Of a stretch of 64,000 nt of DNA, positions 52,216 through 61,178 are shown one piece after another. The stretch lies in the NCBI GenBank assembly GCA_023150475.1, contig JAKLKU010000004.1, positions 248,001 to 312,000 on the forward strand. Direction: 5' to 3'. Position 1 is the stretch's first letter, and each line of letters opens with the position of its first letter. A program made the translations under genes and the position numbers. The stretch comes from Planctomycetota bacterium (lineage in GTDB: Bacteria; Planctomycetota; UBA1135; GCA-002686595). Under the pieces are notes generated by a model. That model was not told the origin of the DNA, did no database searches, and worked only from the letters and a program-made list of their open reading frames with translations.

Positions 52216-53537
52216 GGCGCGACTCCGGCCTTTTCGGCGATCGCGGCGAGCAACGCCGTGGTCTCGGCGAACGACGAGCCTTCGCGCGTGCCTTGGCGCA
52301 GGAAGATCTGCAGCGCCGGCATCAACTTGAGCGCGAGATCGAGCCGAGCGTTCGTGCCCGGCTTGTACGCACCGATCTCGACCAAGTCGCGGCCTTCGCG
52401 GTACGCGGCGAGCAGCTCGCGCATCTTCGACGCCGCGCGTTGGTGTTTCGCGTCGGTGAGCTGCGGCATCAGACGCGACAGACTCGCGAGCACGTCGATC
52501 GCCGGGAAATGCCCTTGGTGCGCGAGGTCGCGCGAGAGATAGACGTGTCCGTCGAGCAGACCGCGCAACGTGTCGGACACCGGATCGTTCGGATCGTCCT
52601 GGTCGAGCAGCACCGTCAGGATGCCGGTGATCGAGCCCGTGTGCGTCCGACCCATGCGTTCGACGATCTTCGGCACGGTCGCGAAGAAGCTCGGCGGATA
52701 ACCGCGCACGGTCGGCGGCTCGCCGGCGGCGAGACCGATTTCGCGCGACGCGGCGGCGAAACGGGTCACCGAGTCCATCACGAGCAGCACGTCGAGCCCG
52801 CGGTCGCGGAAGTACTCCGCGGCGGTCACGGCGACGAACGGCGCGAGGAAACGTTCGATCGGCGGCCGGTCGCTCGTCGCGACGACCACGACCGACTTCT
52901 TGCGGCCTTCCGGTCCGAGCACTTCGTCGACGAACGCCTTGACCTCGCGTCCACGCTCGCCGATCAGGCCGACGACGATCACGTCCGCGTCGGTGCCGCG
53001 CGTGATCTGCGAGAGCAACGTCGACTTGCCGACGCCGGAGCCCGCGAAGATGCCGATGCGCTGGCCGCGGCCGAGCGTGTTGAGCCCGTCGATCGCGCGC
53101 ACGCCGGTCTGCAGCGGCTCGTCGATCTCCTTGCGTCCGAACGGATCCGGCGCGGCCGTGCGCACGTTGCGCAAGTCGCCGCGTTCGAGTTGGCCACGGC
53201 CGTCGAGCGGCCGACCGAAGCCGTCGAGCATGCGCCCGAGCAGCGTGTCGCCGACCGGCACGCAGAACGGGCGGCCGAGCGCGACGACCGGTTGCATCGG
53301 TGCGACGCCCGCGAGGTCGCCGTGCGGCATCAGCAGCGTGCTCGAGCCGCGGAAGCCGACGACCTCGGCGTCGACGAGCCCCGCGCGACCACGATCGATG
53401 CGGCACACTTCGCCGATCGCGGCGGGCACGCCGACCGCTTCGACCATCACGCCCGACACGATGTCGACGCGGCCGCGGTAGATCGGCCGCGCGCCGGCGC
53501 GGATGCGTTCGCGTGCCTTCTCGAGGTCGAACGTCAC
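52212..53537 (-). CDS. fliI: FliI flagellar export ATPase
   Basis: Hexameric ATPase of type III flagellar export. The 441-residue protein has the Walker A motif GSGVGKST (166-173), Walker B segment VLLVMDSVTRFA, and DGHVYLSRDLAHQGHFPAIDVL typical of FliI. Start is GTG at 53537, overlapping the fliH stop (GTGA). The end overlaps fliJ by four bases. Confidence 0.96.
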   Translation of the reverse strand: MTFDLEKARERIRAGARPIYRGRVDIVSGVMVEAVGVPAAIGEVCRIDRGRAGLVDAEVVGFRGSSTLLMPHGDLAGVAPMQPVVALGRPFCVPVGDTLLGRMLDGFGRPLDGRGQLERGDLRNVRTAAPDPFGRKEIDEPLQTGVRAIDGLNTLGRGQRIGIFAGSGVGKSTLLSQITRGTDADVIVVGLIGERGREVKAFVDEVLGPEGRKKSVVVVATSDRPPIERFLAPFVAVTAAEYFRDRGLDVLLVMDSVTRFAAASREIGLAAGEPPTVRGYPPSFFATVPKIVERMGRTHTGSITGILTVLLDQDDPNDPVSDTLRGLLDGHVYLSRDLAHQGHFPAIDVLASLSRLMPQLTDAKHQRAASKMRELLAAYREGRDLVEIGAYKPGTNARLDLALKLMPALQIFLRQGTREGSSFAETTALLAAIAEKAGVAP

Positions 53538-54052
53538 GTCGTTTCTCCGCGCAGTTCGCCGCCGATCGCGTCCAACGCTTGTTCGAACTCGCGCACGAGC
53601 AAGCCGCGCGGCGTCGAGACCTGCACGTTGCCGCGTGCGACCGCGACGTCCGGCTCGATGACGGTGCCGGCGCGGAACGTCAGGTTCTCGAGGGCCTTCG
53701 CGTCCTCGGGATTCAGGTGCACGACGCAGCGGCCGCGATCGACGCCGGACACCGCGAGCGTCTCGCGCACGATCCGTTCGAGGTCGTAGTTGCCGGTCTG
53801 CGCTTCGCGACGGAGCAGCACCCGCGCGATCTCGAGCGCCAGCTCGACCGCGAGCTTCGCGGCGCGGGCGTGTTCGGCCTCGAGTTCGGCGGTGGCGCGC
53901 TCGAGCGCACCGGCGGCCTGTTCGAGCGCGAGAGCGCGGCCTTCGGCGACGCCACGGGCGTGCGCACGTCGCTCGCGCCAATCGCCGAGCTCGCCGGGTA
54001 CGACACGCGCCGCGGTCGGCGACGCGTGCACGCGAATCCGTTCAGGAAACAA
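53534..54052 (-). CDS. fliH: FliH export ATPase regulator
   Basis: A 172-residue protein that holds FliI and delivers it to the base. The middle helix (RALALEQAAGALERATAELEAEHARAAKLAVELALEIARVLL, spanning about 40-82) and the C-terminal ATP-synthase-delta-like part (VHLNPEDAKALENL, VSTPRGLLVREFEQALDAI) fit the family. The start is TTG at 54052, 11 bases inside the end of fliG; a later GTG is the alternative. It lies between fliG and fliI as usual. Confidence 0.87.
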   Translation of the reverse strand: MFPERIRVHASPTAARVVPGELGDWRERRAHARGVAEGRALALEQAAGALERATAELEAEHARAAKLAVELALEIARVLLRREAQTGNYDLERIVRETLAVSGVDRGRCVVHLNPEDAKALENLTFRAGTVIEPDVAVARGNVQVSTPRGLLVREFEQALDAIGGELRGETT

Positions 54053-55061
54053 GCTCTTGCCCCGCTCGTGCCGGGCGGAACTCGCCCGATTCCATCAAGG
54101 TGCGCACGGCCTTCATGATCTCGTTGCGCGCGTTCAAGACTTCCTGCATCGGCAGGGCGCCGGCGAGCTCGCGCTCTTCGGCGACCATGACGCGGACGCG
54201 TTCGGAGAGGTTGGCCATCACGTTGCCTTCGACCTTCGGCGAGCAGGCCTTCAGCGCGATCGACAGCGTCTTCGTGTCCACCGACGCGAGGATCTTCTGC
54301 ATCGGCCGTTTCTCGACCTTCGCGAGGTCCTCCCACGTGAACATGAACTCGCGCACTTCCTTGGCGAGATCGGCGTCGTCCTTCGCCATCGAGTCGAGCA
54401 CGTTCGTCTCCACTTCGGCGGGCGAGAAGTTGAGCATGTCGGCGATCGTCTTCTTGCGCAGTGTCGGTTCGGTGACCACCGGACCGGACGCGATCTCCTT
54501 CAGGCGCGCCGAAAGGTCCTCGGAGATCGCGACGAGCACGTCGGTCGACGGCGGCGTGACGCTCGCCATGCGCTTGACGACGTCGTAGGCGCGTTTCGGC
54601 TCGAGCGAACGCAACACGTCCGCGGAGAGCGACGGATCGAGGTGCGCGAGCACGAGCGCGATCACGGGCTCGCTCTGTTCGCCCAGCGCGATTGCGATGT
54701 TCTTCGACGGCTCCTTCTCGATCACCATGAAGGGGCGTTCTTGTTGGAGCCGGTGCTGGATCTTGTGGAAGAGCTCTTGCGCCTGCTGCTTGCCGAGCGT
54801 CGACTCGATCAGCGCGTAGAGCTCGGACTCGCTCTTGCGTCGGACGCCGCGCGGGCCGGCGAGCGACTTGATCATCTCCTTGTAGAGCTCGCGCACGCCT
54901 TCGGCGCCGGTCAAGTCGGCGGGCAGTTCGCCCATCGCTTCGACGACTTCGACGATCACTTCGGGGTCGATGTGCTTGAGCACGGTCGCCGCGTGCTCCT
55001 TCTCGAGCGTCAGCAGGAACGCGGCGGCGCGTTGTGCGCCGCTGACTTCGTCGAGGGTCAT
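54042..55061 (-). CDS. fliG: FliG flagellar motor switch protein
   Basis: Rotor protein that interacts with MotA. The 339-residue protein has the three-domain order: N-terminal QRAAAFLLTLEKEHAATVLKHID, middle LAHLDPSLSADVLRSLEPKRA, and C-terminal FMFTWEDLAKVEKRPMQKILASVDTKTLSIALKACS-like part with the charged torque helix. ATG at 55061 overlaps the fliF stop by one base. Strong full-length match. Confidence 0.96.
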   Translation of the reverse strand: MTLDEVSGAQRAAAFLLTLEKEHAATVLKHIDPEVIVEVVEAMGELPADLTGAEGVRELYKEMIKSLAGPRGVRRKSESELYALIESTLGKQQAQELFHKIQHRLQQERPFMVIEKEPSKNIAIALGEQSEPVIALVLAHLDPSLSADVLRSLEPKRAYDVVKRMASVTPPSTDVLVAISEDLSARLKEIASGPVVTEPTLRKKTIADMLNFSPAEVETNVLDSMAKDDADLAKEVREFMFTWEDLAKVEKRPMQKILASVDTKTLSIALKACSPKVEGNVMANLSERVRVMVAEERELAGALPMQEVLNARNEIMKAVRTLMESGEFRPARAGQELVS

Positions 55062-56662
55062 CAGCTACCGCCCCGCGCCGCAGCGCGGCTGTCACCGGCC
55101 CAACGAGAGAGGATTTCGCCGACGCGCCGCGGGTCGGTGCGGACGAGCTCCTCGATGCGCGCACGAGCCAACGCTTCGGGATCGGGCTCGCTCTCGCCGA
55201 CCGAGACGGACGAACCGTCGCCGACGGAGCCGCCCAGCGCGGCGGACGGCGAAGCAGCGGAGCCTCCGGACTTCGCGCCCTTCATCGCCTTCAGCAGCAC
55301 GAAGAGGAACACGATCGCCGCGACGATCTCGACGCCGCGCTCGAGCAGCATGCGCATCATCGGCGACGGACCGCCGCTCTCCTCGGCGGCGGGCTCGGTC
55401 GGGTTCGCCGGATCGGCCGCCGTTTCGGTCGCGAACGTCGTCGTGCCCACTTGGATCACGTCCTCGCGACCCTTGTCGAAGCCGACCGCGGCTTGGACGA
55501 TCGCTTGGATCTCGTCCTTCTTCGCGGCGAGCGAGTCGTCGAGCAACAGCGAGACGGACAGGCGACGCAACATCGGCGTCGCGTGCACCGTCTGCGTCTT
55601 CGAGCGCGCGGTCTCGTAGCTCTTCTCGGTCTCGTTCGAGGTCGAGAGCTGGGGCGTCGTGCTCGCCGTGGTCGATTCGCCGGCGACGGCCGCGTTGTCG
55701 ACGCCGAACGAACCTTCGTTCGGCACGTTCGACGCCGAGCCGGCCGGACCGCCGTTCTGCGAAACGCCGCCCATCGGCGTCTCGCTCTTGATCGTCTTCT
55801 CGCTGACCAACGTGCCTTTCGGCGAGAGCGTCTCGCTCACCGTCGTGCGTTGGTCGTAGTCCCACTCGGACGTGACCGCGACGTGCGCCTTCTTCAGGCC
55901 GTAAGCGAGCGTGAGCTGTTGGTTGACCTTCTCTTCGAGCCCACGGTCGTAACTCCGCGCGTGGTCCATCAACGCGGCCGGGTCGCTGCCGAAGCTGCCG
56001 GCGGAAGCCGGGTCGTACAGCGCGCGGCCGGTTTGATCGGAGACGATCACGTTCTCGGCGGGGACGCCGAAACGGAACCGCACGAGCTTGGCGACGTTCT
56101 CCGCGCGGTCGCGCGAGAGTTCGACCAAGTTCTTGAGCTTGAGCGTCACCGACACCGTCAGCGGCTTGCGTTCGCGGATCGGCGACGGGTCGGGCATCGA
56201 GCTCGTCACCGTCGCGTCGGCGACGAACTCGAGCGACTCGAGCTGGCGTTCCATCTCCTCCCAATCGCGCTTGAGCATCGACTGAGCGCGTTCCGCCGAC
56301 GACAGGAAGATCGCGGCGGCGCCGCCGACCGACGAGTCGACGCCGCGCGGCATCTCCTTCAGTGCGCCGGAGAGCGCGACGAGGTTCTGCGCTTCGTAGA
56401 ACGTGTCCTCGTCGACGTAGACGTTGTACGGTCCGGGCGGCTGGCTGACCTTGTAACGGATCGAGCCACCGGCGAGTGCCTTCTCCACGCCGCCGCGCGA
56501 AGGGTCGTCGATGCCGCTGTAGAGCAGCACGAAGTTCGGCCGATCGGCGAGCATCGTGCCGACCGTGATCGCGACGATCACGGCCGCCGCGGCGAGCACG
56601 AGCACGAGCTTCGTGCGCGGCGCGGCGTTCTTCAGCGAATCGAGCAGATTGTTGAGGTCCAA
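55061..56662 (-). CDS. fliF: FliF MS-ring protein
   Basis: Forms the MS ring that seeds the basal body. The 533-residue protein has membrane helices near the two ends (about 18-40 and 445-465), with RNFVLLYSGIDDPSRGG-like and YKVSQPPGPYNVYVDED ring motifs and a SVSLLLDDSL segment. The C-terminal tail RARIEELVRTDPRRVGEILSRWAGD is the FliG-binding part. A Ser/Thr/Gly-rich section lies at 285-355. Length is normal. Confidence 0.95.
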   Translation of the reverse strand: MDLNNLLDSLKNAAPRTKLVLVLAAAAVIVAITVGTMLADRPNFVLLYSGIDDPSRGGVEKALAGGSIRYKVSQPPGPYNVYVDEDTFYEAQNLVALSGALKEMPRGVDSSVGGAAAIFLSSAERAQSMLKRDWEEMERQLESLEFVADATVTSSMPDPSPIRERKPLTVSVTLKLKNLVELSRDRAENVAKLVRFRFGVPAENVIVSDQTGRALYDPASAGSFGSDPAALMDHARSYDRGLEEKVNQQLTLAYGLKKAHVAVTSEWDYDQRTTVSETLSPKGTLVSEKTIKSETPMGGVSQNGGPAGSASNVPNEGSFGVDNAAVAGESTTASTTPQLSTSNETEKSYETARSKTQTVHATPMLRRLSVSLLLDDSLAAKKDEIQAIVQAAVGFDKGREDVIQVGTTTFATETAADPANPTEPAAEESGGPSPMMRMLLERGVEIVAAIVFLFVLLKAMKGAKSGGSAASPSAALGGSVGDGSSVSVGESEPDPEALARARIEELVRTDPRRVGEILSRWAGDSRAAARGGS

Positions 56663-56679
56663 GGGAGCAGGCTCCTAGC

Positions 56680-57048
56680 TCACACGCTCATCCGCATGGT
56701 TTCGCGGTATGCGTCGATCAGCTTGTTGCGGACTTCCATCGCGAACTTGAACGAGAGTTCGACCTGTTTGATCTGCACGGCGAGCTCGTGGAAGTCGCCG
56801 ACCTTGCCCGTGACCATGTCCGCGGGCAGTTCGTCGATGCGGTTGATCGACGCGTTGACTTCGCGCAGGCCACGTTCGAGGCTTTCGCCGAACGCCGGCG
56901 CCTTCGGAGCGCCCGAGACGTCGAGTCCGCCCGTCGCGAAGCTCTTCGACACGTCCGCTTCGACGCGTTTGGCGCTCTCCGACTGCGTGCGCAACGCCGC
57001 TTCGATGGCGGCGCGGGCGAACGAGCTGGATCCGATTCCGTCGACCAT
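56680..57048 (-). CDS. fliE: FliE rod adaptor protein
   Basis: Links the MS ring to the rod. The 122-residue protein has the family C-terminus FKFAMEVRNKLIDAYRETMRMSV, and a middle VNASINRIDELPADMVTG. It is slightly longer than E. coli FliE (104). Its place between flgC and fliF is the standard order. The small gene at 28819 resembles its last helix. Confidence 0.93.
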   Translation of the reverse strand: MVDGIGSSSFARAAIEAALRTQSESAKRVEADVSKSFATGGLDVSGAPKAPAFGESLERGLREVNASINRIDELPADMVTGKVGDFHELAVQIKQVELSFKFAMEVRNKLIDAYRETMRMSV

Positions 57049-57068
57049 GGTTCACCTTCGGCTGCGCG

Positions 57069-57497
57069 TCACTGCAGCATGCGCAGCGCGCGTTCGGCCA
57101 TCGACACGAACGACTCCTGCGCCGACAAGTTCGCTTCGTAGGCGCGCGAGGCCGAGATCAGGTCGACCATCTCGTGCGTCGTGTTGACGTTGGGCATCGT
57201 CACGTAGCCCGACGCATCCGCGTCCGGGTGCCCGGGGTTCAGCACCTTCTCCATCGGCGACACCATGTCCGGCTGCACGCCGCGGACCTTGACGCCGACG
57301 ACTTCGGGGCCGCCCTCCGCGCGTTCGAGCATCGACTCGAACCACACCACCTGACGGCGGTACGGCACGCCTTCGGGCGTGTGCGTGGTCTCGGCGTTCG
57401 CCAAGTTGCGTGCGATGACGTCCATGCGCAGACGTTCGGCGGCGAGGCCGCTCGAGGACGCGCGCATGCCGGAGAAGAGATGTGAGATGCCGCCCAT
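57069..57497 (-). CDS. flgC: FlgC proximal rod protein
   Basis: A 142-residue rod subunit. N-terminal FSGMRASSSGLAAERLRMDVIARNLANAET and C-terminal NVNTTHEMVDLISASRAYEANLSAQESF are diagnostic. ATG at 57497 is chosen; a TTG two codons earlier would overlap the flgB stop. Fits the flgB-flgC-fliE order. Confidence 0.94.
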   Translation of the reverse strand: MGGISHLFSGMRASSSGLAAERLRMDVIARNLANAETTHTPEGVPYRRQVVWFESMLERAEGGPEVVGVKVRGVQPDMVSPMEKVLNPGHPDADASGYVTMPNVNTTHEMVDLISASRAYEANLSAQESFVSMAERALRMLQ

Positions 57498-57499
57498 GA

Positions 57500-57856
57500 T
57501 CAACGCGAGTTTTCGAGGGAGACGCGGATGAGGTTGTACTTCGCAGTCAAGATCGCCGCGTAGGAGTCGTAGAGGAGCTTGTTCTCGCGCAGCGCGTGCA
57601 TCTCGAGCTCGAGGCTCGTGTTGTTGCCGTCCGCGCGAGCAGGCGTGACGAGATCGAGCTCGATCTCGGGCGCGACCGTCGTCGGGTCGCGCCCGGATTC
57701 GAGCGCCTTCCGCACCGCCTCTTCGAAGCGCACCATCCTGCGCGTGTAGCCCGGCGTGTTGACGTTCGCGATGTTGCCCATGACGACCTCCTGCCGACGC
57801 ACGGAGGCCGAAAGCAATTGCGACAGCAGATCGCCGGATTCGACGCGCAGGTCCAT
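57500..57856 (-). CDS. flgB: FlgB proximal rod protein
   Basis: A 118-residue rod subunit with the N-terminal motif LSASVRRQEVVMGNIANVNTPGYTRR and C-terminal LELEMHALRENKLLYDSYAAILTAKYNLIR, both canonical. It begins one base after the activator gene stop and is the first structural gene of operon B. Confidence 0.93.
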   Translation of the reverse strand: MDLRVESGDLLSQLLSASVRRQEVVMGNIANVNTPGYTRRMVRFEEAVRKALESGRDPTTVAPEIELDLVTPARADGNNTSLELEMHALRENKLLYDSYAAILTAKYNLIRVSLENSR

Positions 57857-57857
57857 G

Positions 57858-59240
57858 TCACGCCACCAAACCGAGACGACGCCAGAGCTTCATCTTGTTG
57901 GAAAGCGTGCGCGCGCTGACGCCCATGCGGCGCGCCGCTTCGGTCTTGTTGCCGCCGGTCGAGTGCAGCGTCGCGAGGATCGCTTCGCGTTCGATGTCGG
58001 CGAGCGGACGATTCGCCAGGCTCATGTTGAGCCCGTCGACCACCACGCCCTGCGGCCCGGTGACCTTGTTGCTCGAGGACGACGGCCCGAAGACCAGATC
58101 GTCGACTTGCACCGTGTCGCCGTGCATCAGCACGACGGCGCGCTGGATCACGTTCTCGAGCTCGCGGACGTTGCCCGGCCACGACCAGCTCTTGAGCCGC
58201 TCTTCCGCGTCGCGCGAGAGTTTCGCGTTCTCGACGCCGTTCTGCGCGGCGAAGCGGCGCAGGAAGTGCTTGGCGAGAGGAAGCACGTCTTGGGGACGCT
58301 CACGCAACGGCTTCAGGTGGATCGGCAGCACGTGCAGGCGGTAGTAGAGGTCCTCGCGGAACGTGCCGCGTTGGACTTCGGCCGCGAGGTCGCGATTCGT
58401 GGTCGCGATCACGCGCACGTCGACGCGCAACGTCGTCGTGCCGCCGACGCGTTCGAACTCCTCTTCTTCGAGGACGCGCAGGAGCTTCGCTTGCAGCGCG
58501 GGCGAGATCTCGCCGATCTCGTCGAGCAGCAGCGTGCCCTTGTCCGCGAGCTCGAAGCGACCTTCGCGCGTCTTGTGCGCGCCGGTGAACGCTCCGCGCT
58601 CGTGGCCGAAGAGCTCGCTCTCGAGCAACGTCTCGGACAGCGCCGCGCAGTTGACGCGGATGAACGGACCGGACGTGCGCGGGCTTTCCTTGTGGATCGT
58701 CTGCGCGATCTTCTCCTTGCCGGTGCCGGACTCGCCGGTGATCAACACCGTGCCCTTCGAGCGCGCGACGCGTTTTGCCGCGCGCAGCGTTTCCTGCATC
58801 GCCGGGCTCTCGGCGACGAGTTCGTTCGGGCCGCCGACTTCGGCGCGCAAGTAGCGGTTCTCGCGCTCGAGCCGTTGCGCACGATCGACGCGCTCGATCA
58901 GGAGCTTCAACGTCTCCGGCGTGACCGGCTTCATCAGGAAGTCGGCCGCACCGCTCGCCATCGCTTCGACGGCGGTTTCGACCGTGCCATGCGCCGTGAT
59001 CATCACGACGGGCAGGCCGGGAACGTGCTCGTGGATGCGCTTGACGAGCTGCATGCCGTCGGTTCCGGGCATGCGCAGGTCGGTGATGACGAGGTCGGGC
59101 GAGGTCGAGGTCGCGATCGCGAACCCTTCCTCTCCGCTCTTCGCCTGCGTCGCCTTGAATCCGAGGGCCGTGACGGCCTCGACCAGGAACTCGCGCGACA
59201 GGGAGTCGTCGTCGACGACCAGGATCTCTCGAATCGACAT
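57858..59240 (-). CDS. Sigma-54-dependent response regulator (FlrC/FleR type)
   Basis: A 460-residue NtrC-family activator. The receiver has the phosphorylation site Asp54 (VITDLRMPG). The AAA+ domain has Walker A GESGTGKE (169-176) and the sigma-54 contact loop GAFTGA (216-221), both intact. The C-terminus is a Fis-type helix-turn-helix (GNKTEAARRMGVSARTLSNKMKLWRRLG). It lies between the kinase gene and flgB, so it is the probable regulator of the sigma-54-type promoters in operon A. The nearest counterparts are FlrC and FleR. Confidence 0.93.
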   Translation of the reverse strand: MSIREILVVDDDSLSREFLVEAVTALGFKATQAKSGEEGFAIATSTSPDLVITDLRMPGTDGMQLVKRIHEHVPGLPVVMITAHGTVETAVEAMASGAADFLMKPVTPETLKLLIERVDRAQRLERENRYLRAEVGGPNELVAESPAMQETLRAAKRVARSKGTVLITGESGTGKEKIAQTIHKESPRTSGPFIRVNCAALSETLLESELFGHERGAFTGAHKTREGRFELADKGTLLLDEIGEISPALQAKLLRVLEEEEFERVGGTTTLRVDVRVIATTNRDLAAEVQRGTFREDLYYRLHVLPIHLKPLRERPQDVLPLAKHFLRRFAAQNGVENAKLSRDAEERLKSWSWPGNVRELENVIQRAVVLMHGDTVQVDDLVFGPSSSSNKVTGPQGVVVDGLNMSLANRPLADIEREAILATLHSTGGNKTEAARRMGVSARTLSNKMKLWRRLGLVA

Positions 59241-59244
59241 CTTT

Positions 59245-60435
59245 CTAGCTCTTGGATTGGAAGGGGATGGTGATGCAGAAGTCGGCGCCGCCGAGCGGAG
59301 CCTTCTTGGGGGAGAGTTCGACTCGACCGCCGTGCAGCACGGCGATCGTGTTTACGAGTGCGAGGCCGAGGCCCGTGCCTTCGGCGCGCGACGTGAAGAA
59401 CGGCTCGAGCACGCGAGCGCGGTGTTCGGGCGGCACGCCCGGACCGGCGTCGGTGACGCGGAACGTCACGTCGTCTCGACCGACGCGGACCGCGACGTCG
59501 ACGGAGCCGCCCGACGGTTGGGCTTGGATCGCGTTCGCGATCAGGTTGCGCAGCGCTTGGCGCAGCTTGACGTAGTCGCCGTCGAAGCTCGGCACCGGTT
59601 TCGGCTCGATCGACGTCGTGATGCGCCAACGTTCCACGCCCTCGAGCGCGAGCGTGGCTTCGCGGATCGCGTCGGGGACGAGTTCTTCCGCTTCGACGCG
59701 GTCGCGGCGCAGCGCGTCGCTGCGGGCGAGCGTCAACATGCTGCCGAGCACTTGATCGGCGCGCCGCACGCCTTCGACGACGTTGGCGGCGAGCTCGCGT
59801 TCGCGCGAGCCCTGCGGCAGACGCTGCTGCAGGAGCGACGCGAAGCCTTGGATCGCGTGCATCGGGTTGCGCAGCTCGTGCGCGATGCCGCTCGCGACGT
59901 TGCCGAGCGCGGCGAGCTTCTCCTGCGCGTGCAGCTTCGACGTCAGCCGCGCGAACTCGGTACGGTCGTCGACGATCGCGACCGTGCCGATGGCGGCACC
60001 ATGCGACTCGATCGGCGAGCGTTTGCACGCGACGACCCGGACGTCGCCGTTCGACGTCTCGAGCTCGCGACCGTCGCCGGCGGCTTCGATCGCGGCGAGG
60101 CGTCGCGCGGCCGCGACGTCGAGCTCGGCGAGTCGCTCGGGTCCGTCCACTCCGACGAGCGCGCACGCCGCACGGTTGATCCGCGCGATGCGGCCGTCGC
60201 CGTCGCGCACGATCACGCCGCTCGGCAGGGCTTCGAGGATCGCTTCGAGGTGGTGCGAGAGCTCGTCGAGCTCCGCGACCTTGCGCGCGAGTTCGTTCTC
60301 GACGCGCTGCGCGCGCTTCTCGATCGCTTGGTAGCTCTCGATCAGCCCGGCGCTGACCTCGGCGAACGAGCGCATCGCCGCTTCCAGGTCGGACGCCGAC
60401 AGGGCGCCCGTGTTCGTCGGAAGCGTCGGGTTCAC
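59245..60435 (-). CDS. Sensor histidine kinase with PAS domain (FlrB/FleS type)
   Basis: A 396-residue soluble kinase. A coiled coil (about 25-60) leads to a PAS domain (about 65-165), then the dimer domain with the phospho-acceptor His186 in GIAHELRNPM, and a HATPase domain with DAGPGVPPEH and GTGLGLALV. No membrane helix is visible, so it senses an internal signal, perhaps basal-body progress as in FlrB-type kinases. GTG at 60435 overlaps the upstream gene by four bases (GTGA) and four bases separate it from the activator. Confidence 0.9.
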   Translation of the reverse strand: MNPTLPTNTGALSASDLEAAMRSFAEVSAGLIESYQAIEKRAQRVENELARKVAELDELSHHLEAILEALPSGVIVRDGDGRIARINRAACALVGVDGPERLAELDVAAARRLAAIEAAGDGRELETSNGDVRVVACKRSPIESHGAAIGTVAIVDDRTEFARLTSKLHAQEKLAALGNVASGIAHELRNPMHAIQGFASLLQQRLPQGSRERELAANVVEGVRRADQVLGSMLTLARSDALRRDRVEAEELVPDAIREATLALEGVERWRITTSIEPKPVPSFDGDYVKLRQALRNLIANAIQAQPSGGSVDVAVRVGRDDVTFRVTDAGPGVPPEHRARVLEPFFTSRAEGTGLGLALVNTIAVLHGGRVELSPKKAPLGGADFCITIPFQSKS

Positions 60436-61178
60436 GGCTTCGTGACCTCCGTGCGTTTCGCTTCGAAGCGCATCTGCCACTCGAGGAACTCGAGCGCTTC
60501 CTTGGCGCGCGCCGCGTCGGCGCCGCCGTCCTTCGCGTCCCGCGCGGCGCGATACGCGACCAGCGCTTCGTCTCGGCGGGCGAGCTTCTCGAGACACCGT
60601 CCGCGCCAGTAGTTCGAACTCGCGTCGGCGGATGCTTCGTCGAGCACCGCGAGCGCTTCGCCATAGCGAGCCTGCTTGAAGTAGGCGCGCACGAGCTTCA
60701 GCGGATCCGCGACGTAGCCGTGCGTCTCGAACGCGGAGGGCGCGTGCGTGTCGCCCGACTTGCGCGTGCCGGCCGGTCGTTCGTTGCGCGCGGGCTTCGC
60801 CGACGGCGCCGACGCGCCGCCGCGCGGCTTCGCGGGCTCTTCGTCGAGGACGCCGACGACGAGCGGTTCCGCGCCGGGAGCGCGCAGCACGTCGTGACGG
60901 CCCTGCAGACGCTGGATCTCGTCACGGAGTTCGTCGCGGCGCTGGTCACGCTCCGCGTCGGTGCCGAACGGAGGTTCGGTGACGCGCAGGAGGTCTTGCA
61001 CCGCGCTCGGGTCCTTCTCGGCGAGGCGCTTCTCGATGCCGGCGAGTTCGTCGAGCACCGCGACGGTCTTCTGCAGCGAATCACCGAGCGACTTCGCGTC
61101 GCCGCCTTGGAGCGCGACGGCGGGAACGAGCAGGACGATCGCAGCGCCGACGTTGGTCGCGAACGAGTGCTTCATCAT
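60432..61178 (-). CDS. Exported coiled-coil/TPR protein of the flagellar operon head
   Basis: A 248-residue protein with a hydrophobic signal region (VGAAIVLLVPAVAL), a coiled-coil part (DSLQKTVAVLDELAGIEKRLAEKDP, RRDELRDEIQRL), a low-complexity Pro/Ala linker, and a C-terminal TPR pair (LVRAYFKQARYGEALAVLDEA). It overlaps the kinase gene by four bases and the upstream gene by one. CpoB/YbgF-like proteins share a coiled-coil plus TPR layout, but no identity is claimed. Probably periplasmic. Confidence 0.7.
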   Translation of the reverse strand: MMKHSFATNVGAAIVLLVPAVALQGGDAKSLGDSLQKTVAVLDELAGIEKRLAEKDPSAVQDLLRVTEPPFGTDAERDQRRDELRDEIQRLQGRHDVLRAPGAEPLVVGVLDEEPAKPRGGASAPSAKPARNERPAGTRKSGDTHAPSAFETHGYVADPLKLVRAYFKQARYGEALAVLDEASADASSNYWRGRCLEKLARRDEALVAYRAARDAKDGGADAARAKEALEFLEWQMRFEAKRTEVTKP